This document shows positions 38,917-48,042 of a stretch of DNA of 64,000 nucleotides, piece after piece. The translations under genes and the position numbers were made by a program. The notes under the pieces were generated by a model. The model did not search any database and was not told the origin of the DNA. It saw only the letters and a list, made by a program, of their open reading frames with translations. This DNA comes from Candidatus Methylomicrobium oryzae (lineage in GTDB: Bacteria; Pseudomonadota; Gammaproteobacteria; Methylococcales; Methylomonadaceae), in NCBI RefSeq assembly GCF_016745425.1, contig NZ_JAERVK010000018.1:39413-103412 (forward strand), in the 5' to 3' direction. Every line of letters starts with the position of its first letter. Positions within the stretch are counted from its first letter, which is position 1.

Positions 38917-41088
38917 CTATCCGCTTTGGGAACCTTGCAACCGAGTAACCCAAGGCTCTTTCGTATGCGGGTCGACATGGAAGGCCAGCGCCTCGGGCTT
39001 GTGCAAAAGCCCTTCCCCGCCGGAGGCATGCGGATTGAGCTGGCGTTTCTCGACGAAATCGATCATGCGCCGAGTGTTGTAGATCAACAGCACCCGGTTG
39101 CCGTTCTGCACCGGATAAATCTGATAGGCGACATTGCTCTCTTCGAACGCCGGATTGCGGGCTGAGAGCCCGGCCAGCCGATCCTGGTCGCCCAGCGACA
39201 ATCTGTTCAGCAGCGAATCGGAGCGCCAGGCGATAATCAGGCGCAAATGGTCGGCCAGGCCGCCGTCCCGCTGCTTCTCCCGCAAAACTTCCACCTGCCG
39301 GTCGGAGAGCGGAAAGCTTTCGGCGACCAGGTAATGCCGGCCGCGTTCGCCGTCGTTCGCAAACAGCGCCAGCTTATCCAGCGCCGGGTCTTCCAGCGCG
39401 TTCAGGAATGACTCAGGCGAACGGATGTGCTTATAAACGGTAATCACCCACGGCAGAGCGCGTCCGGCCTCGTCGAAACGCGCCTTCACGCTGTCGATCA
39501 CGCCGGAACGGAACAACTCTTCCTCGCGTCCGGACGGCTTCACGATAAACGCATCGACCGCCGCAATCTGGGTATGGAAACCGGACTCCTTGAATTGCCT
39601 GACCAGATTCGCGTAGCGCGGATGATAGGGAATGCTGGTACCGTCATAGAGCAGATTGTAGCCGAACGTGCGCGCATGTTCGGCGACCATGTCGCGCAGC
39701 CGGTTCGCGAACGGCTCGACATAGACATAATCATCGCTGTGATGGCTGGCCGCGGTCAGCACCAGGTAAGAATCGCTGACCTTGCGGAATTCGTCCAGCG
39801 ACGCGATCACGAAATTGTCCCCGCACTCGGCCCTGGCGATTTCCTCGACCGCGGTCTTACCGGCGCCGGCCCCGCCCATGCACATAAACAGCTTCGGGTT
39901 CGAATCCGGCGTTTTCCCTTCGAAAATGGCCGCCTTCGCACGCTCCAGCTTGCCCGCGATCCGAGCGAGCCTTTCGTAAGCGATCTCGACGCCGCGTCTA
40001 AGCCTGAGGTCGCCGTCGGCGGCGATCAGCAGACGGTTTTTCAGTGCTTCATTATTGGCGAGCTTGAAAATCGGCGTTTTGACGCCTTCGCATTGCCTGA
40101 GCAGCTCCAACAGTTCGGTATGGCTCGGCAAACGCAAACCGCTCAGCATATTGATGTCCAGACAGAACAGAGGCGCCGCCTCGCCCGCGCTCGACCGGAC
40201 CCCGTCGATTTCATCTTTTCCCGAGTCCCGGAGTGTCTCGGTACCAGGCAAATAGCCGATCACCTGCTCCGAAACCCGGCTCGGAAAATCCGCGAAATGC
40301 TTGCCGGCGACAAAATCTTCTTCATTCACGCTGGCGAGCGGCACCAAGCCGCCATCGATCCGGACCAGGCAATCCACGCCGTTTTCGGTCCGGTGCGACA
40401 AAAACGGAATACCGCCGACGAAGGTCTTGTGCTCCGGCCATTTGCCGAAAGCATTCGGCCGGTTCTGCAAGCTTTGCGTACGCGAAGGATCGAGCGCATG
40501 CACGAACGCGAGCGTCAGATCCTCGAGCGAACTGTGCGGGTCGTGCAAAGCTTTCGCATCGCAGGCGGTCAGCCGCCGAAAATCGATACCCGCCTCATAA
40601 ACGCTTTTGAAGGCGGGCAGCTTCCCGAGCACGGTCATGAAAAAATCGAGCGTAATCCGGTTGCCGTACGAGAAAGGGCGTATCCGGCGCATCTTCAGGT
40701 AGAAGCCGGCGAGACGTTCCGCAATGTCGGCCGTACGGATCACAAAACCGTTATTATCGAAAATGGCAGTATCGCGGCTTTTTTCATCGTCGAGCACGAG
40801 CCCTGCCACGGCTTTCCGGAATTGCTGACGCTTGACGGGATCAACCATCGACCCCGGACGGTGCTCGACCGTCAGTTGCTCCTTCCAGTCGTGGTACATC
40901 TCACGGTGAATGTGCGAAAACAGCTCGGTCAAATAGGTCACGCGCTTGGTCTGGTCGTGCGAAATCGTCACTTCGCTTTCCTGGCGCAGCACGGACAGCA
41001 GCACGCAGCCGCGCGCAATCGCCAATACCGTGCGCAATTTCTTCAAAGCCCTGTATCCCGCAATGCGGGGAAGAATGGTATCAGTCAT
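38917..41088 (-). CDS. Fic-like / zeta-toxin-like kinase fusion protein
   Basis: 723 residues from the ATG at 41088 (MTDTILPRIAGYRALKKLRT); upstream open frame is ignored because it overlaps the TusA gene and is Arg/Ser-rich noise. The C-terminal half has a P-loop GGAGAGKTAVEEIA (Lys411), FVIASLDEFRKV and NLLYDGTSIPYHP, the pattern of zeta-toxin/UDP-sugar kinases. Near the N-terminus, FYLKMRRIRPFSYGNRITLD (RPFSYGNR at 137-144) resembles a Fic core HPFxxGNGR, but with Arg for the catalytic His and Tyr for the acidic residue. No antitoxin gene is adjacent. Not recognised as a named protein; function open. Monocistronic, convergent with bcp. Confidence 0.75.
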   Translation of the reverse strand: MTDTILPRIAGYRALKKLRTVLAIARGCVLLSVLRQESEVTISHDQTKRVTYLTELFSHIHREMYHDWKEQLTVEHRPGSMVDPVKRQQFRKAVAGLVLDDEKSRDTAIFDNNGFVIRTADIAERLAGFYLKMRRIRPFSYGNRITLDFFMTVLGKLPAFKSVYEAGIDFRRLTACDAKALHDPHSSLEDLTLAFVHALDPSRTQSLQNRPNAFGKWPEHKTFVGGIPFLSHRTENGVDCLVRIDGGLVPLASVNEEDFVAGKHFADFPSRVSEQVIGYLPGTETLRDSGKDEIDGVRSSAGEAAPLFCLDINMLSGLRLPSHTELLELLRQCEGVKTPIFKLANNEALKNRLLIAADGDLRLRRGVEIAYERLARIAGKLERAKAAIFEGKTPDSNPKLFMCMGGAGAGKTAVEEIARAECGDNFVIASLDEFRKVSDSYLVLTAASHHSDDYVYVEPFANRLRDMVAEHARTFGYNLLYDGTSIPYHPRYANLVRQFKESGFHTQIAAVDAFIVKPSGREEELFRSGVIDSVKARFDEAGRALPWVITVYKHIRSPESFLNALEDPALDKLALFANDGERGRHYLVAESFPLSDRQVEVLREKQRDGGLADHLRLIIAWRSDSLLNRLSLGDQDRLAGLSARNPAFEESNVAYQIYPVQNGNRVLLIYNTRRMIDFVEKRQLNPHASGGEGLLHKPEALAFHVDPHTKEPWVTRLQGSQSG

Positions 41089-41141
41089 GATCGGGAAAGG
41101 CGAAAAACGGCAGGATCGCTCTCTAAACGACCGGCAGCCGT

Positions 41142-41372
41142 TTATTTTTTGCGGATATAAAAGATTTGCTGTTCTGCGTGGCGGACGAAATCGAGGATCT
41201 TGTGCCCGGACTGGTCCGAATAAACGCCGATATCCAGATGCGCCGCCGGATCGGTGGCGATGATTTTGACTATGCCGCCGCTGTCCATCTCCATCAGGGC
41301 TTTTTTCAGGCGCAAAAGCGGCAGCGGGCAATGCAGGCCGCTGGCATCGACTTCGATATCAAATTCAACCAT
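41142..41372 (-). CDS. TusA/SirA-like sulfur carrier protein
   Basis: 76 residues from the ATG at 41372 ([20 protein letters not shown]). The CPxP motif with Cys15 is the sulfur-binding site; the rest ([28 protein letters not shown]) fits the two-layer TusA fold. It shuttles persulfide sulfur in tRNA thiolation or other sulfur transfer. It is divergent from cysG with about 85 bases between. Confidence 0.9.
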   Translation of the reverse strand: MVEFDIEVDASGLHCPLPLLRLKKALMEMDSGGIVKIIATDPAAHLDIGVYSDQSGHKILDFVRHAEQQIFYIRKK

Positions 41373-41456
41373 CGTTTGTTTTTTAAAATTGCAATGACTC
41401 GGAAAAGACCCCCTATAATACCACTCTCCCAACTCTCCGAGAACGCTCGCACCGAA

Positions 41457-42842
41457 ATGGATTATTTCCCTCTTTTCATGAATCTTAAGGATCAGCCTTG
41501 TCTGGTCATCGGCGGCGGCGAGGTGGCCGTCAGAAAGATCGAACTGTTGTCCCGGGCCGGCGCCCGCATTACCGTGATTGCCGAAGAGATCGACGACAGT
41601 CTCGCGGCGCTCGCCGTCAAATCTCCGTTGAACGTGTTGAAAAAACGTTTCGCGGCCGAGGATTTAGGCGATTTTCGGCTCGTGGTCTCGGCGACTGACG
41701 ACAGCGAAACCAATCGCTGGGTTTCCTGCCTGGCGCAGGAACGAAACATTCCGGTGAACGTGGTCGACAATCCCGCCCTGTGCAGTTTCATCTTTCCCGC
41801 CATCATCGATAGGTCGCCGGTCGTAGCGGCGGTTTCCTCGGGCGGCGCCTCGCCGGTGCTGGCTCGTCTGCTCAGGGCCAAAATCGAAAGCGTCGTGCCG
41901 CCGAGTTACGGGCGCCTCGCACAGCTTGCCGAAAAATATCGGAATAAAGTCAAACAAGTCATCCGGCAGCCCGCGCAGCGACGAATCTTCTGGGAAAACC
42001 AGTTTCAGGGGCGAACAGCCGAACTGGTCTATACGGGCAAGGATGAAGAAGCCGAGCGCCATCTTGTGGAAAGCATGGCACGCATCGATTCGAATCAAAC
42101 GGTCGGCGAAGTCTATCTGATCGGTGCTGGCCCAGGCGCCCCCGATTTATTGACCTTCCGCGCATTGCGGCTGATGCAGCAGGCCGACGTGATCGTTTAC
42201 GACCGGCTGGTCACGCCGGAAATTCTCGATCTCGCGCGGCGCGATGCGGAACGAATCTATGTCGGCAAACAGCGAGACGACCATGTGCTGCCGCAGGAGT
42301 CGATCAATGAGCTGCTGGCCGATCTGGCGAAAACCGGCAAGCGCGTCGCGCGCCTGAAAGGCGGCGACCCCTTCATCTTCGGCCGCGGCGGCGAAGAAAT
42401 CGAAACCCTGATGCAGCAAGGCATCCCGTTTCAGGTCGTGCCGGGCATCACTGCCGCTTCCGGCTGCGCGACCTACGCGGGAATTCCGCTCACGCACCGA
42501 GATCATGCGCAGTCCTGCACTTTCGTGACCGGCCACCTGAAAGACGGCACGGTCAATTTGAACTGGACGCAACTGGCCGCCCCAAATCAGACCGTCGTGA
42601 TTTACATGGGTCTGGTCGGCCTGGAACAGATCTGTTCCTCGCTGATCGCGCACGGCAGTCCGAAGGATTTGCCGATCGCGCTAATTCAGCAAGGCACCAC
42701 GGACCATCAAAAGGTGATTACCGGTACGCTCGAAACGCTGCCTGCACAGGTTTCCCACGAACAGATCAAGGCCCCGACGCTGATCATCATAGGCACCGTA
42801 GTCAACCTGCACAGCAAGCTGGAGTGGTTTAAAACGACTTAA
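41457..42842 (+). CDS. cysG: Siroheme synthase (fused CysG)
   Basis: 461 residues from the ATG at 41457 ([20 protein letters not shown]), the usual start of the family. Trifunctional: the N-terminal domain oxidises precorrin-2 and inserts iron (NAD motif GGGEVAVRK), the C-terminal SUMT domain methylates uroporphyrinogen III ([42 protein letters not shown]). Siroheme serves sulfite and nitrite reductases. A clear terminator follows. Confidence 0.97.
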   Translation: MDYFPLFMNLKDQPCLVIGGGEVAVRKIELLSRAGARITVIAEEIDDSLAALAVKSPLNVLKKRFAAEDLGDFRLVVSATDDSETNRWVSCLAQERNIPVNVVDNPALCSFIFPAIIDRSPVVAAVSSGGASPVLARLLRAKIESVVPPSYGRLAQLAEKYRNKVKQVIRQPAQRRIFWENQFQGRTAELVYTGKDEEAERHLVESMARIDSNQTVGEVYLIGAGPGAPDLLTFRALRLMQQADVIVYDRLVTPEILDLARRDAERIYVGKQRDDHVLPQESINELLADLAKTGKRVARLKGGDPFIFGRGGEEIETLMQQGIPFQVVPGITAASGCATYAGIPLTHRDHAQSCTFVTGHLKDGTVNLNWTQLAAPNQTVVIYMGLVGLEQICSSLIAHGSPKDLPIALIQQGTTDHQKVITGTLETLPAQVSHEQIKAPTLIIIGTVVNLHSKLEWFKTT

Positions 42843-42881
42843 GAAAGCCCTGCCGGAACAGCGTCCGGCGGGCTTTCTTTC
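42843..42881 (+). terminator. Terminator of cysG
   Basis: GAAAGCCC-TGCCGGA pairs with TCCGGCGGGCTTTC around an ACAGCG loop, directly after the cysG stop, ending in TTTCTTTC. Confidence 0.75.
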
Positions 42882-43098
42882 GCTCGAACACTGGCTCTAA
42901 CCGCTAATCCTTGCGATAATATTGCAGTAATAATTCAGTCTGCATTCATCGTCGATATCGATAATGATTTGCAACGGACTGGCGGCTCGGTGAATAACAA
43001 CAAGAATTGAAATTTCCCGTTAAATTCCTTATCCTTAGCGAGTTTAACTTTTTAATCGGACTGTTCTGCAGTTCTTTTCAACATCAAGAGAGGTCAAC

Positions 43099-43437
43099 AT
43101 GAAAAAATCATTAACCGCGTTCGCGGGTATTGCTTTGGTCGCGCTGAGCGGACAAGCTTTTTCCAGCGAAGCTACCGATATCGGCAAAAAAATCTATGAT
43201 CGCGCTTTCGGTCGCGGTTGCGGCACTTGCCACGACATCGCTTCAAACCCTCAACTGTCCGAACTGATCAAAGCAGGCACTCTGGACAGAGCGAAATTCG
43301 AACAAGTTCTGCGTGAAGGCAGAGGCGGCATGCCGAAAGCGATGGATGAAATCATGAAGAACGCAGCCGTCAAAAAAGCCGGTCTGACCGAAGAACTGGC
43401 TATTGATGATTTGTACGAATATCTGAAAACAAAATAA
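43099..43437 (+). CDS. Small periplasmic c-type cytochrome
   Basis: 112 residues with a signal peptide (KKSLTAFAGIALVALSGQAF, cut near residue 22). One haem site CGTCH (41-45); the axial Met may be that of EGRGGMPKAMDEIM. Class I cytochrome c size (about 90 residues mature). It carries electrons in the periplasm; the partner cannot be told. Ribosome site AGAGAGG is good. Monocistronic: terminators follow at 43453 and 43541. Confidence 0.88.
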   Translation: MKKSLTAFAGIALVALSGQAFSSEATDIGKKIYDRAFGRGCGTCHDIASNPQLSELIKAGTLDRAKFEQVLREGRGGMPKAMDEIMKNAAVKKAGLTEELAIDDLYEYLKTK

Positions 43438-43452
43438 TCAATTAAATACTTG

Positions 43453-43475
43453 GCAGGGTGTTCCTGACACCCTGC
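43453..43475 (+). terminator. Hairpin after the cytochrome gene
   Basis: GCAGGGTGT pairs with ACACCCTGC around TCCTG, 15 bases past the stop. No T run, so termination here is likely weak; a stronger one follows. Confidence 0.5.
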
Positions 43476-43540
43476 AGATTGCACGGAGCGATTTACGCCG
43501 CTTTGAATTGACGGAAACTGAATTCAAAAAACCGGGCAAT

Positions 43541-43578
43541 AAAAAAGCCGCACTCACGTATGTCAGTGCGGCTTTTTT
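43541..43578. terminator. Bidirectional terminator
   Basis: AAAAAAGCCGCACT (43541-43554) and AGTGCGGCTTTTTT (43565-43578) form a perfect stem with A and T runs on both sides, between the cytochrome gene (+) and the convergent gene ending at 43595 (-). Confidence 0.85.
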
Positions 43579-43594
43579 GTATCGAAATAAACGG

Positions 43595-44197
43595 TTACTG
43601 CTTATGCAGATAACTTTTGATGGTTTGTTTATAAGTCAAAATATTCAGGTTTTTAAACCAGATACCGGCTACTGCCGCGAGCAACAGCCCGCAAGCTCCC
43701 AAACTGACATAAATCAGTTTTTTCAATTGGGACACTTCCTTCAGCACCTGCTCGCTCGTACCGGCGGCGGACTGCTCGACTTTCGGCTTTGGATCCGAAT
43801 AGGAACGCAGCACTTTAACGTCGTTTTTCAGGTCTTCGATCGTACCGAGCGAGGTAGCTGCGGCACCCATCCTGATACTGTCCTCGAGCATCCTGAGCTT
43901 GCTCTCGATCGAACCGCTGACCAGTCCGATCACCTGCCCTTTGAGCGCATTCACTTCGGAACTCAGCACCGAATTGCCCTCGCCGAGATTACCCGCACCC
44001 GGCTGTTTTTTCAGATAGGCTCCGGCTTGATAGGGAGGAACTACAAAATAACCGAGAACAGCGACCAGTACTGTCAATAAACAAACCGTCAGCAACAAAA
44101 ACCGATTAGCCTTGATCAACGCCTGAGTCGAAGGAATGCTTTGCAGCCTGCCTCGAACCTCGATAATCTGGGAATGAAACTCTTGATTCTCGTTCAT
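43595..44197 (-). CDS. Two-TM coiled-coil membrane protein, unknown
   Basis: 200 residues from the ATG at 44197 with GAGG nine bases upstream. Hydrophobic segments at about 33-55 (FLLLTVCLLTVLVAVLGYFV) and 162-185 (LIYVSLGACGLLLAAVAGIW). Between them lies a soluble segment with helical heptads (SSEVNALKGQVIGLVSGSI, LEDLKNDVKVLRSY-like), probably periplasmic. I recognise no family. Confidence 0.7.
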   Translation of the reverse strand: MNENQEFHSQIIEVRGRLQSIPSTQALIKANRFLLLTVCLLTVLVAVLGYFVVPPYQAGAYLKKQPGAGNLGEGNSVLSSEVNALKGQVIGLVSGSIESKLRMLEDSIRMGAAATSLGTIEDLKNDVKVLRSYSDPKPKVEQSAAGTSEQVLKEVSQLKKLIYVSLGACGLLLAAVAGIWFKNLNILTYKQTIKSYLHKQ

Positions 44198-44341
44198 CAA
44201 TTAACGCCTCTCGGACCGAACAATACAGCTTCCCCCTGAACGTCCGGCCCAATTATTTTTATAGTTATCAAAAGATCGCATGCTATGATCGGGACGAATT
44301 ATACAAGCTAATCGGTCATCGCCGCATTTTATTTTTGCGAA

Positions 44342-45556
44342 TCAGCGCGAATGTTTTGCCGCCGCAATCCGCATTCTGAGCGCATTCAGCTTGATGAAGC
44401 CTTCGGCATCCTTTTGATTGTAGGCGCCGCCGTCGTCTTCGAAAGTCGCGATGCTTTCGTCGAATAGGCTATCCGAATCGGAGCGGCGACCGACCACGAT
44501 CACGTTGCCTTTATACAGCTTGACCCTAACCTTGCCGTTAACGTTGACCTGCGAAGCGTCGATCATCGTTTGCAGCATCCGGCGCTCAGGGCTCCACCAG
44601 TAGCCGTTGTAGATCAGCGAGGCATAACGCGGCATCAGTTCGTCCTTCAGATGCGCCACTTCCCGGTCCAGCGTCAACGATTCGATCGCCCGGTGCGCTT
44701 TCAGCATCACGGTACCGGCCGGCGTTTCGTAGCAGCCTCTCGACTTCATCCCGACATAGCGGTTTTCGACGATATCCAGGCGGCCGATGCCGTTCTCGCC
44801 GGCGATCTTGTTCAGCTTTTCCATGACTTGCGCCGGCGAATGCGGCACGTCGTCGATCGCCACAATGTCGCCCTGCTGATAGGTCAGCTCGATATAGGTC
44901 GGCTGGTCGGGCGCGGCTTCGGGGGAGACGGTCCAGCGCCACATGTCTTCTTCGGGCTCCGACCACGGATCCTCGAGAATGCGGCCTTCGTAGGAAATAT
45001 GCAGCAGGTTGGCGTCCATGGAATAAGGCGACGCCTTGCCTTTTTTCATTTCGACCGGAATACCGTGCTTTTCCGCATAGTCGAGCAGGGTCTGGCGCGA
45101 AGTCAGCTCCCATTCTCGCCACGGCGCGATGATGTGAATACCGGGACGCAACGCATAGGCCCCTAGCTCGAAACGCACCTGATCGTTGCCCTTTCCGGTC
45201 GCGCCGTGCGAAATCGCATCCGCGCCGGTTTCGTTGGCGATTTCGATCAGCCGTTTCGCGATCAACGGCCGCGCGATCGAAGTGCCCAGCAGGTATTCGC
45301 CTTCGTAAATCGCATTGGCGCGGAACATCGGGAATACAAAATCGCGGGCGAACTCTTCCCGCAGATCATCGATGTAAATTTCCTTGATGCCCAAAGACTG
45401 CGCCTTCGCACGCGCGGGCTCGACTTCCTCGCCCTGCCCCAAATCGGCCGTGAAGGTCACAACCTCGCAGTTGTAAACTTCCTGCAGCCATTTGAGAATC
45501 ACGGAGGTGTCCAAGCCCCCGGAATAAGCCAATACCACTTTTTTGATTTCCGACAT
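44342..45556 (-). CDS. argG: Argininosuccinate synthase
   Basis: 404 residues. Joins citrulline and aspartate with ATP in arginine synthesis. ATP motif [18 protein letters not shown] at the N-terminus, then [16 protein letters not shown] and SPEAAPDQP. Length and motifs are those of the bacterial type 1 enzyme. Monocistronic. Confidence 0.98.
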   Translation of the reverse strand: MSEIKKVVLAYSGGLDTSVILKWLQEVYNCEVVTFTADLGQGEEVEPARAKAQSLGIKEIYIDDLREEFARDFVFPMFRANAIYEGEYLLGTSIARPLIAKRLIEIANETGADAISHGATGKGNDQVRFELGAYALRPGIHIIAPWREWELTSRQTLLDYAEKHGIPVEMKKGKASPYSMDANLLHISYEGRILEDPWSEPEEDMWRWTVSPEAAPDQPTYIELTYQQGDIVAIDDVPHSPAQVMEKLNKIAGENGIGRLDIVENRYVGMKSRGCYETPAGTVMLKAHRAIESLTLDREVAHLKDELMPRYASLIYNGYWWSPERRMLQTMIDASQVNVNGKVRVKLYKGNVIVVGRRSDSDSLFDESIATFEDDGGAYNQKDAEGFIKLNALRMRIAAAKHSR

Positions 45557-45735
45557 AGCGCCTTAATTTTCTTCGTTAAAAATGGCGTGATTATACCGGA
45601 AATGGACTTGGCGTAAAAAGCCGCTTACCTAAAATTGTCCGGCTTGCGATCCGGGCATTTAATAAAACAATCAAACCATTAGGCCGTGTTGCGCATTTTC
45701 GATGCCGTTAAGCTATGGCGAAAAAATTCTCTATT

Positions 45736-46158
45736 TCAATAATGCGGCAGCGCTCCGCCTGCATTGTCGGTAAATTCGATCACATCCGCGCGCACAGTGA
45801 TCTTGGGCAGTGCGAATAAAATGAAATAGGAAGAACTATGTTCAAACACCGCATTGACAATAGTCTGGGGCTTGCCTTCAGAAACCGGCGCACTCCGGTA
45901 AAGCTTGGAAATCGCCTCGTCGTAATGAGGCGCTGTCACCGTAATCAGGCCCAAAAAGCTAAAACCGACACTGCTGCCGGTCGCATTGGCTTTTATGATT
46001 TTGTAATTTTTTCCGGACAGGTGGACTGTGGTCGTAGTTAATACCTGGGTGCCTCCACTCGGCGGAATCAACGCCGATAACGCGGGAAGCGCCGGTATCG
46101 CCGCAGCGCAGCCGGCAAGAGGTAATACCAAGAATAAGATTTTCAGGAGTTTCGTCAT
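45736..46158 (-). CDS. Small lipoprotein, unknown (DUF6567-like)
   Basis: 140 residues from the ATG at 46158, preceded by GGAGG. Signal peptide with lipobox LAGC (Cys17). The mature part has TTTVHLSGKNYKIIKANATG, SFLGLITVTAPHYDEAISKL and a beta-rich end, similar to a family of small lipoproteins I recall as DUF6567; not certain. Residue after Cys is Ala, compatible with outer-membrane sorting. Function unknown. Confidence 0.72.
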   Translation of the reverse strand: MTKLLKILFLVLPLAGCAAAIPALPALSALIPPSGGTQVLTTTTVHLSGKNYKIIKANATGSSVGFSFLGLITVTAPHYDEAISKLYRSAPVSEGKPQTIVNAVFEHSSSYFILFALPKITVRADVIEFTDNAGGALPHY

Positions 46159-46275
46159 GGTAACGGCCTCCGAGTAAGTTTGACGAGCAATTACTCTAGT
46201 AAGACATGCTCCGCTGCTGAAAAATGCCATTCGACTTTGGAGCTTGACAATAAGCATGGGAGAAGAGAGCGCGGC

Positions 46276-46352
46276 GTAGGGTACGCATCGCGTGCCTTTC
46301 AGGGTTCGCAGATAAACAAAACTTCAAATCAGGCACGCGATGCGTACCCTAC
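46276..46352. repeat. Palindromic repeat element, 22-bp perfect arms
   Basis: A 22-base arm starting GTAGGGTACGCATCG (46276-46297) is repeated perfectly in inverse at 46331-46352, with a 33-base loop. It lies between the lipoprotein start and the fumarase stop, 12 bases from the latter, and can act as terminator-like structure. It resembles dispersed GTAGGGT-ended palindromes of methanotroph and other genomes (see 62201-62262). Confidence 0.8.
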
Positions 46353-46364
46353 TTCGACAGCTGT

Positions 46365-47876
46365 TTAAGCCTCTATCTGGGCGATCTTTTCGCGCCATAC
46401 AACCGGCGCGGTCTCGTGCACCGAAACGCCCCGGCTGTCGACCGCGACGGTAACCGGCATGTCTTCGACGACGAACTCATGGATCGCCTCCATACCCAAA
46501 TCTTCGAACGCGATTACGCGGGATTTCCGGATCGCCTTCGAGACCAGGTAGGCCGCGCCGCCGACCGCCATCAAGTAGACCGCCCGATGCCGCTTGATTG
46601 CCGCAGCCGCCTGGGGGCCGCGCTCGGCCTTGCCGATCATCCCGAGCAGGCCGGTATGGGCCAGCATCGTTTCAGTGAATTTGTCCATCCGCGTGGCAGT
46701 CGTAGGACCGGCGGGACCGACCACTTCATCCCGCACCGGATCGACGGGACCGACGTAATAAATGAATTTGTCCTTGAAATCGACGCCGGCCGGCAGCGGC
46801 TCGCCGCGCCGGATCAGATCGGTCAGGCGCTTGTGCGCCGCATCGCGGCCGGTCAGCAAGGTTCCGCTAATCAATAATGTCTCGCCGGGCTGCCAGGCGG
46901 CGGCTTCCTCACGCGTAACCGTGTCGAGATTGACGCGCTTTGCACCCTCACCTTCCCGGCTGATTTCCGGCCAATCATCCAGGCGGGGCGGAACCAGTTT
47001 GGCCGGACCTGCGCCGTCCAGCACGAAATGCGCGTGCCGGGTTGCGGCACAATTCGGGATGATCGCGACCGGCAGGTTCGCCGCATGGGTCGGATAATCG
47101 AGAATTTTGACGTCGAGCACGGTGGTCAGCCCACCCAATCCCTGCGCACCGATTCCCAGTGCGTTGATTTTTTGATACAGGTCAAGCCGCAGTTCTTCCA
47201 GCGCATTGCAAGGACCGCGCGCGATCAGCTCCTGGATGTCGATCGACTCCATGCAAGCTTGTTTGGCCAGCAGCATCGCTTTTTCGGCCGTGCCGCCGAT
47301 GCCGATGCCGAGAATCCCCGGCGGACACCAGCCCGCTCCCATCGTTGGAACCGTTTTCAGCACCCAGTCGGCGATACTGTCGGACGGATTCAGCATCGCG
47401 AACTTGGCCTTCGCTTCGGAGCCGCCGCCTTTCGCCGCGACGTTCACTTCGACTTTGTCGCCCGGCACGACTTCCATGTGAATCACGGCCGGCGTGTTGT
47501 CCTTCGTATTGATCCGTTTGCCGGCCGGATCGCGCAGCACCGAGGCGCGCAGGACGTTATCGGGGTGCAGATAGGCACGGCGGACGCCTTCGTTGACCAT
47601 ATCGGCGACGCTGAGCATCGCATCCCATTGGACCTGCATCCCGATTTTCAAAAATACCGTCACGATGCCGGTATCCTGGCAAATCGGCCGCCTGCCTTCC
47701 GCGCACATCCTGGAATTGATTAGGATTTGCGCCATCGCGTCCTTCGCGGCCGGGTTTTGCTCCCTCCGGTAAGCGGCATCGAGCGCCCGAATGAAGTCCA
47801 ACGGATGGTAATAAGAAATGTACTGCAAGGCATCGGCGATGCTTTGGACGAAGTCTTCTTGTTTAATCAGCGCCAT
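46365..47876 (-). CDS. Fumarate hydratase, class I (iron-sulfur)
   Basis: 503 residues, the length of single-chain class I fumarases (FumA/FumB type). Hydrates fumarate to malate in the TCA cycle with a [4Fe-4S] cluster. Cluster Cys candidates are seen in RRPICQDTGIVTVFLK, KQACMES and NCAATRHAHF. N-terminal catalytic half and C-terminal beta half (TGRDAAHKRLTDLIRRGEPL, GPTTATRMDKFTE) are both present. Class II FumC is absent from the window. Confidence 0.93.
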   Translation of the reverse strand: MALIKQEDFVQSIADALQYISYYHPLDFIRALDAAYRREQNPAAKDAMAQILINSRMCAEGRRPICQDTGIVTVFLKIGMQVQWDAMLSVADMVNEGVRRAYLHPDNVLRASVLRDPAGKRINTKDNTPAVIHMEVVPGDKVEVNVAAKGGGSEAKAKFAMLNPSDSIADWVLKTVPTMGAGWCPPGILGIGIGGTAEKAMLLAKQACMESIDIQELIARGPCNALEELRLDLYQKINALGIGAQGLGGLTTVLDVKILDYPTHAANLPVAIIPNCAATRHAHFVLDGAGPAKLVPPRLDDWPEISREGEGAKRVNLDTVTREEAAAWQPGETLLISGTLLTGRDAAHKRLTDLIRRGEPLPAGVDFKDKFIYYVGPVDPVRDEVVGPAGPTTATRMDKFTETMLAHTGLLGMIGKAERGPQAAAAIKRHRAVYLMAVGGAAYLVSKAIRKSRVIAFEDLGMEAIHEFVVEDMPVTVAVDSRGVSVHETAPVVWREKIAQIEA

Positions 47877-47990
47877 AAGGGAATAACGGGTGAAGCAGCG
47901 GTAGGTAAGTAAGATCTGGATGCTCTGGCTGTCTTGGAGAGCCGAACGCTCAACGTTGAATCATCAAAAACGATAACTAACGCAGAAATC

Positions 47991-48028
47991 GGCAAAGCGG
48001 ACCCGGGATTGACCTGATCCGCTTTGCC
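47991..48028 (-). terminator. Hairpin downstream of the GH17-GT2 gene
   Basis: GGCAAAGCGGA (47991-48001) and TCCGCTTTGCC (48018-48028) form an 11-base perfect stem 15 bases past the stop of the gene ending at 48043. The T run is short (GATTTCTG). Confidence 0.55.
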
Positions 48029-48042
48029 GGGATTTGGAACCC

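Noticed and set aside
38917..41331. Longer 804-codon version of the Fic/zeta protein
   Set aside because: The extra 81 codons overlap the TusA-like gene and read as Arg/Ser-rich noise; the ATG at 41088 is better.
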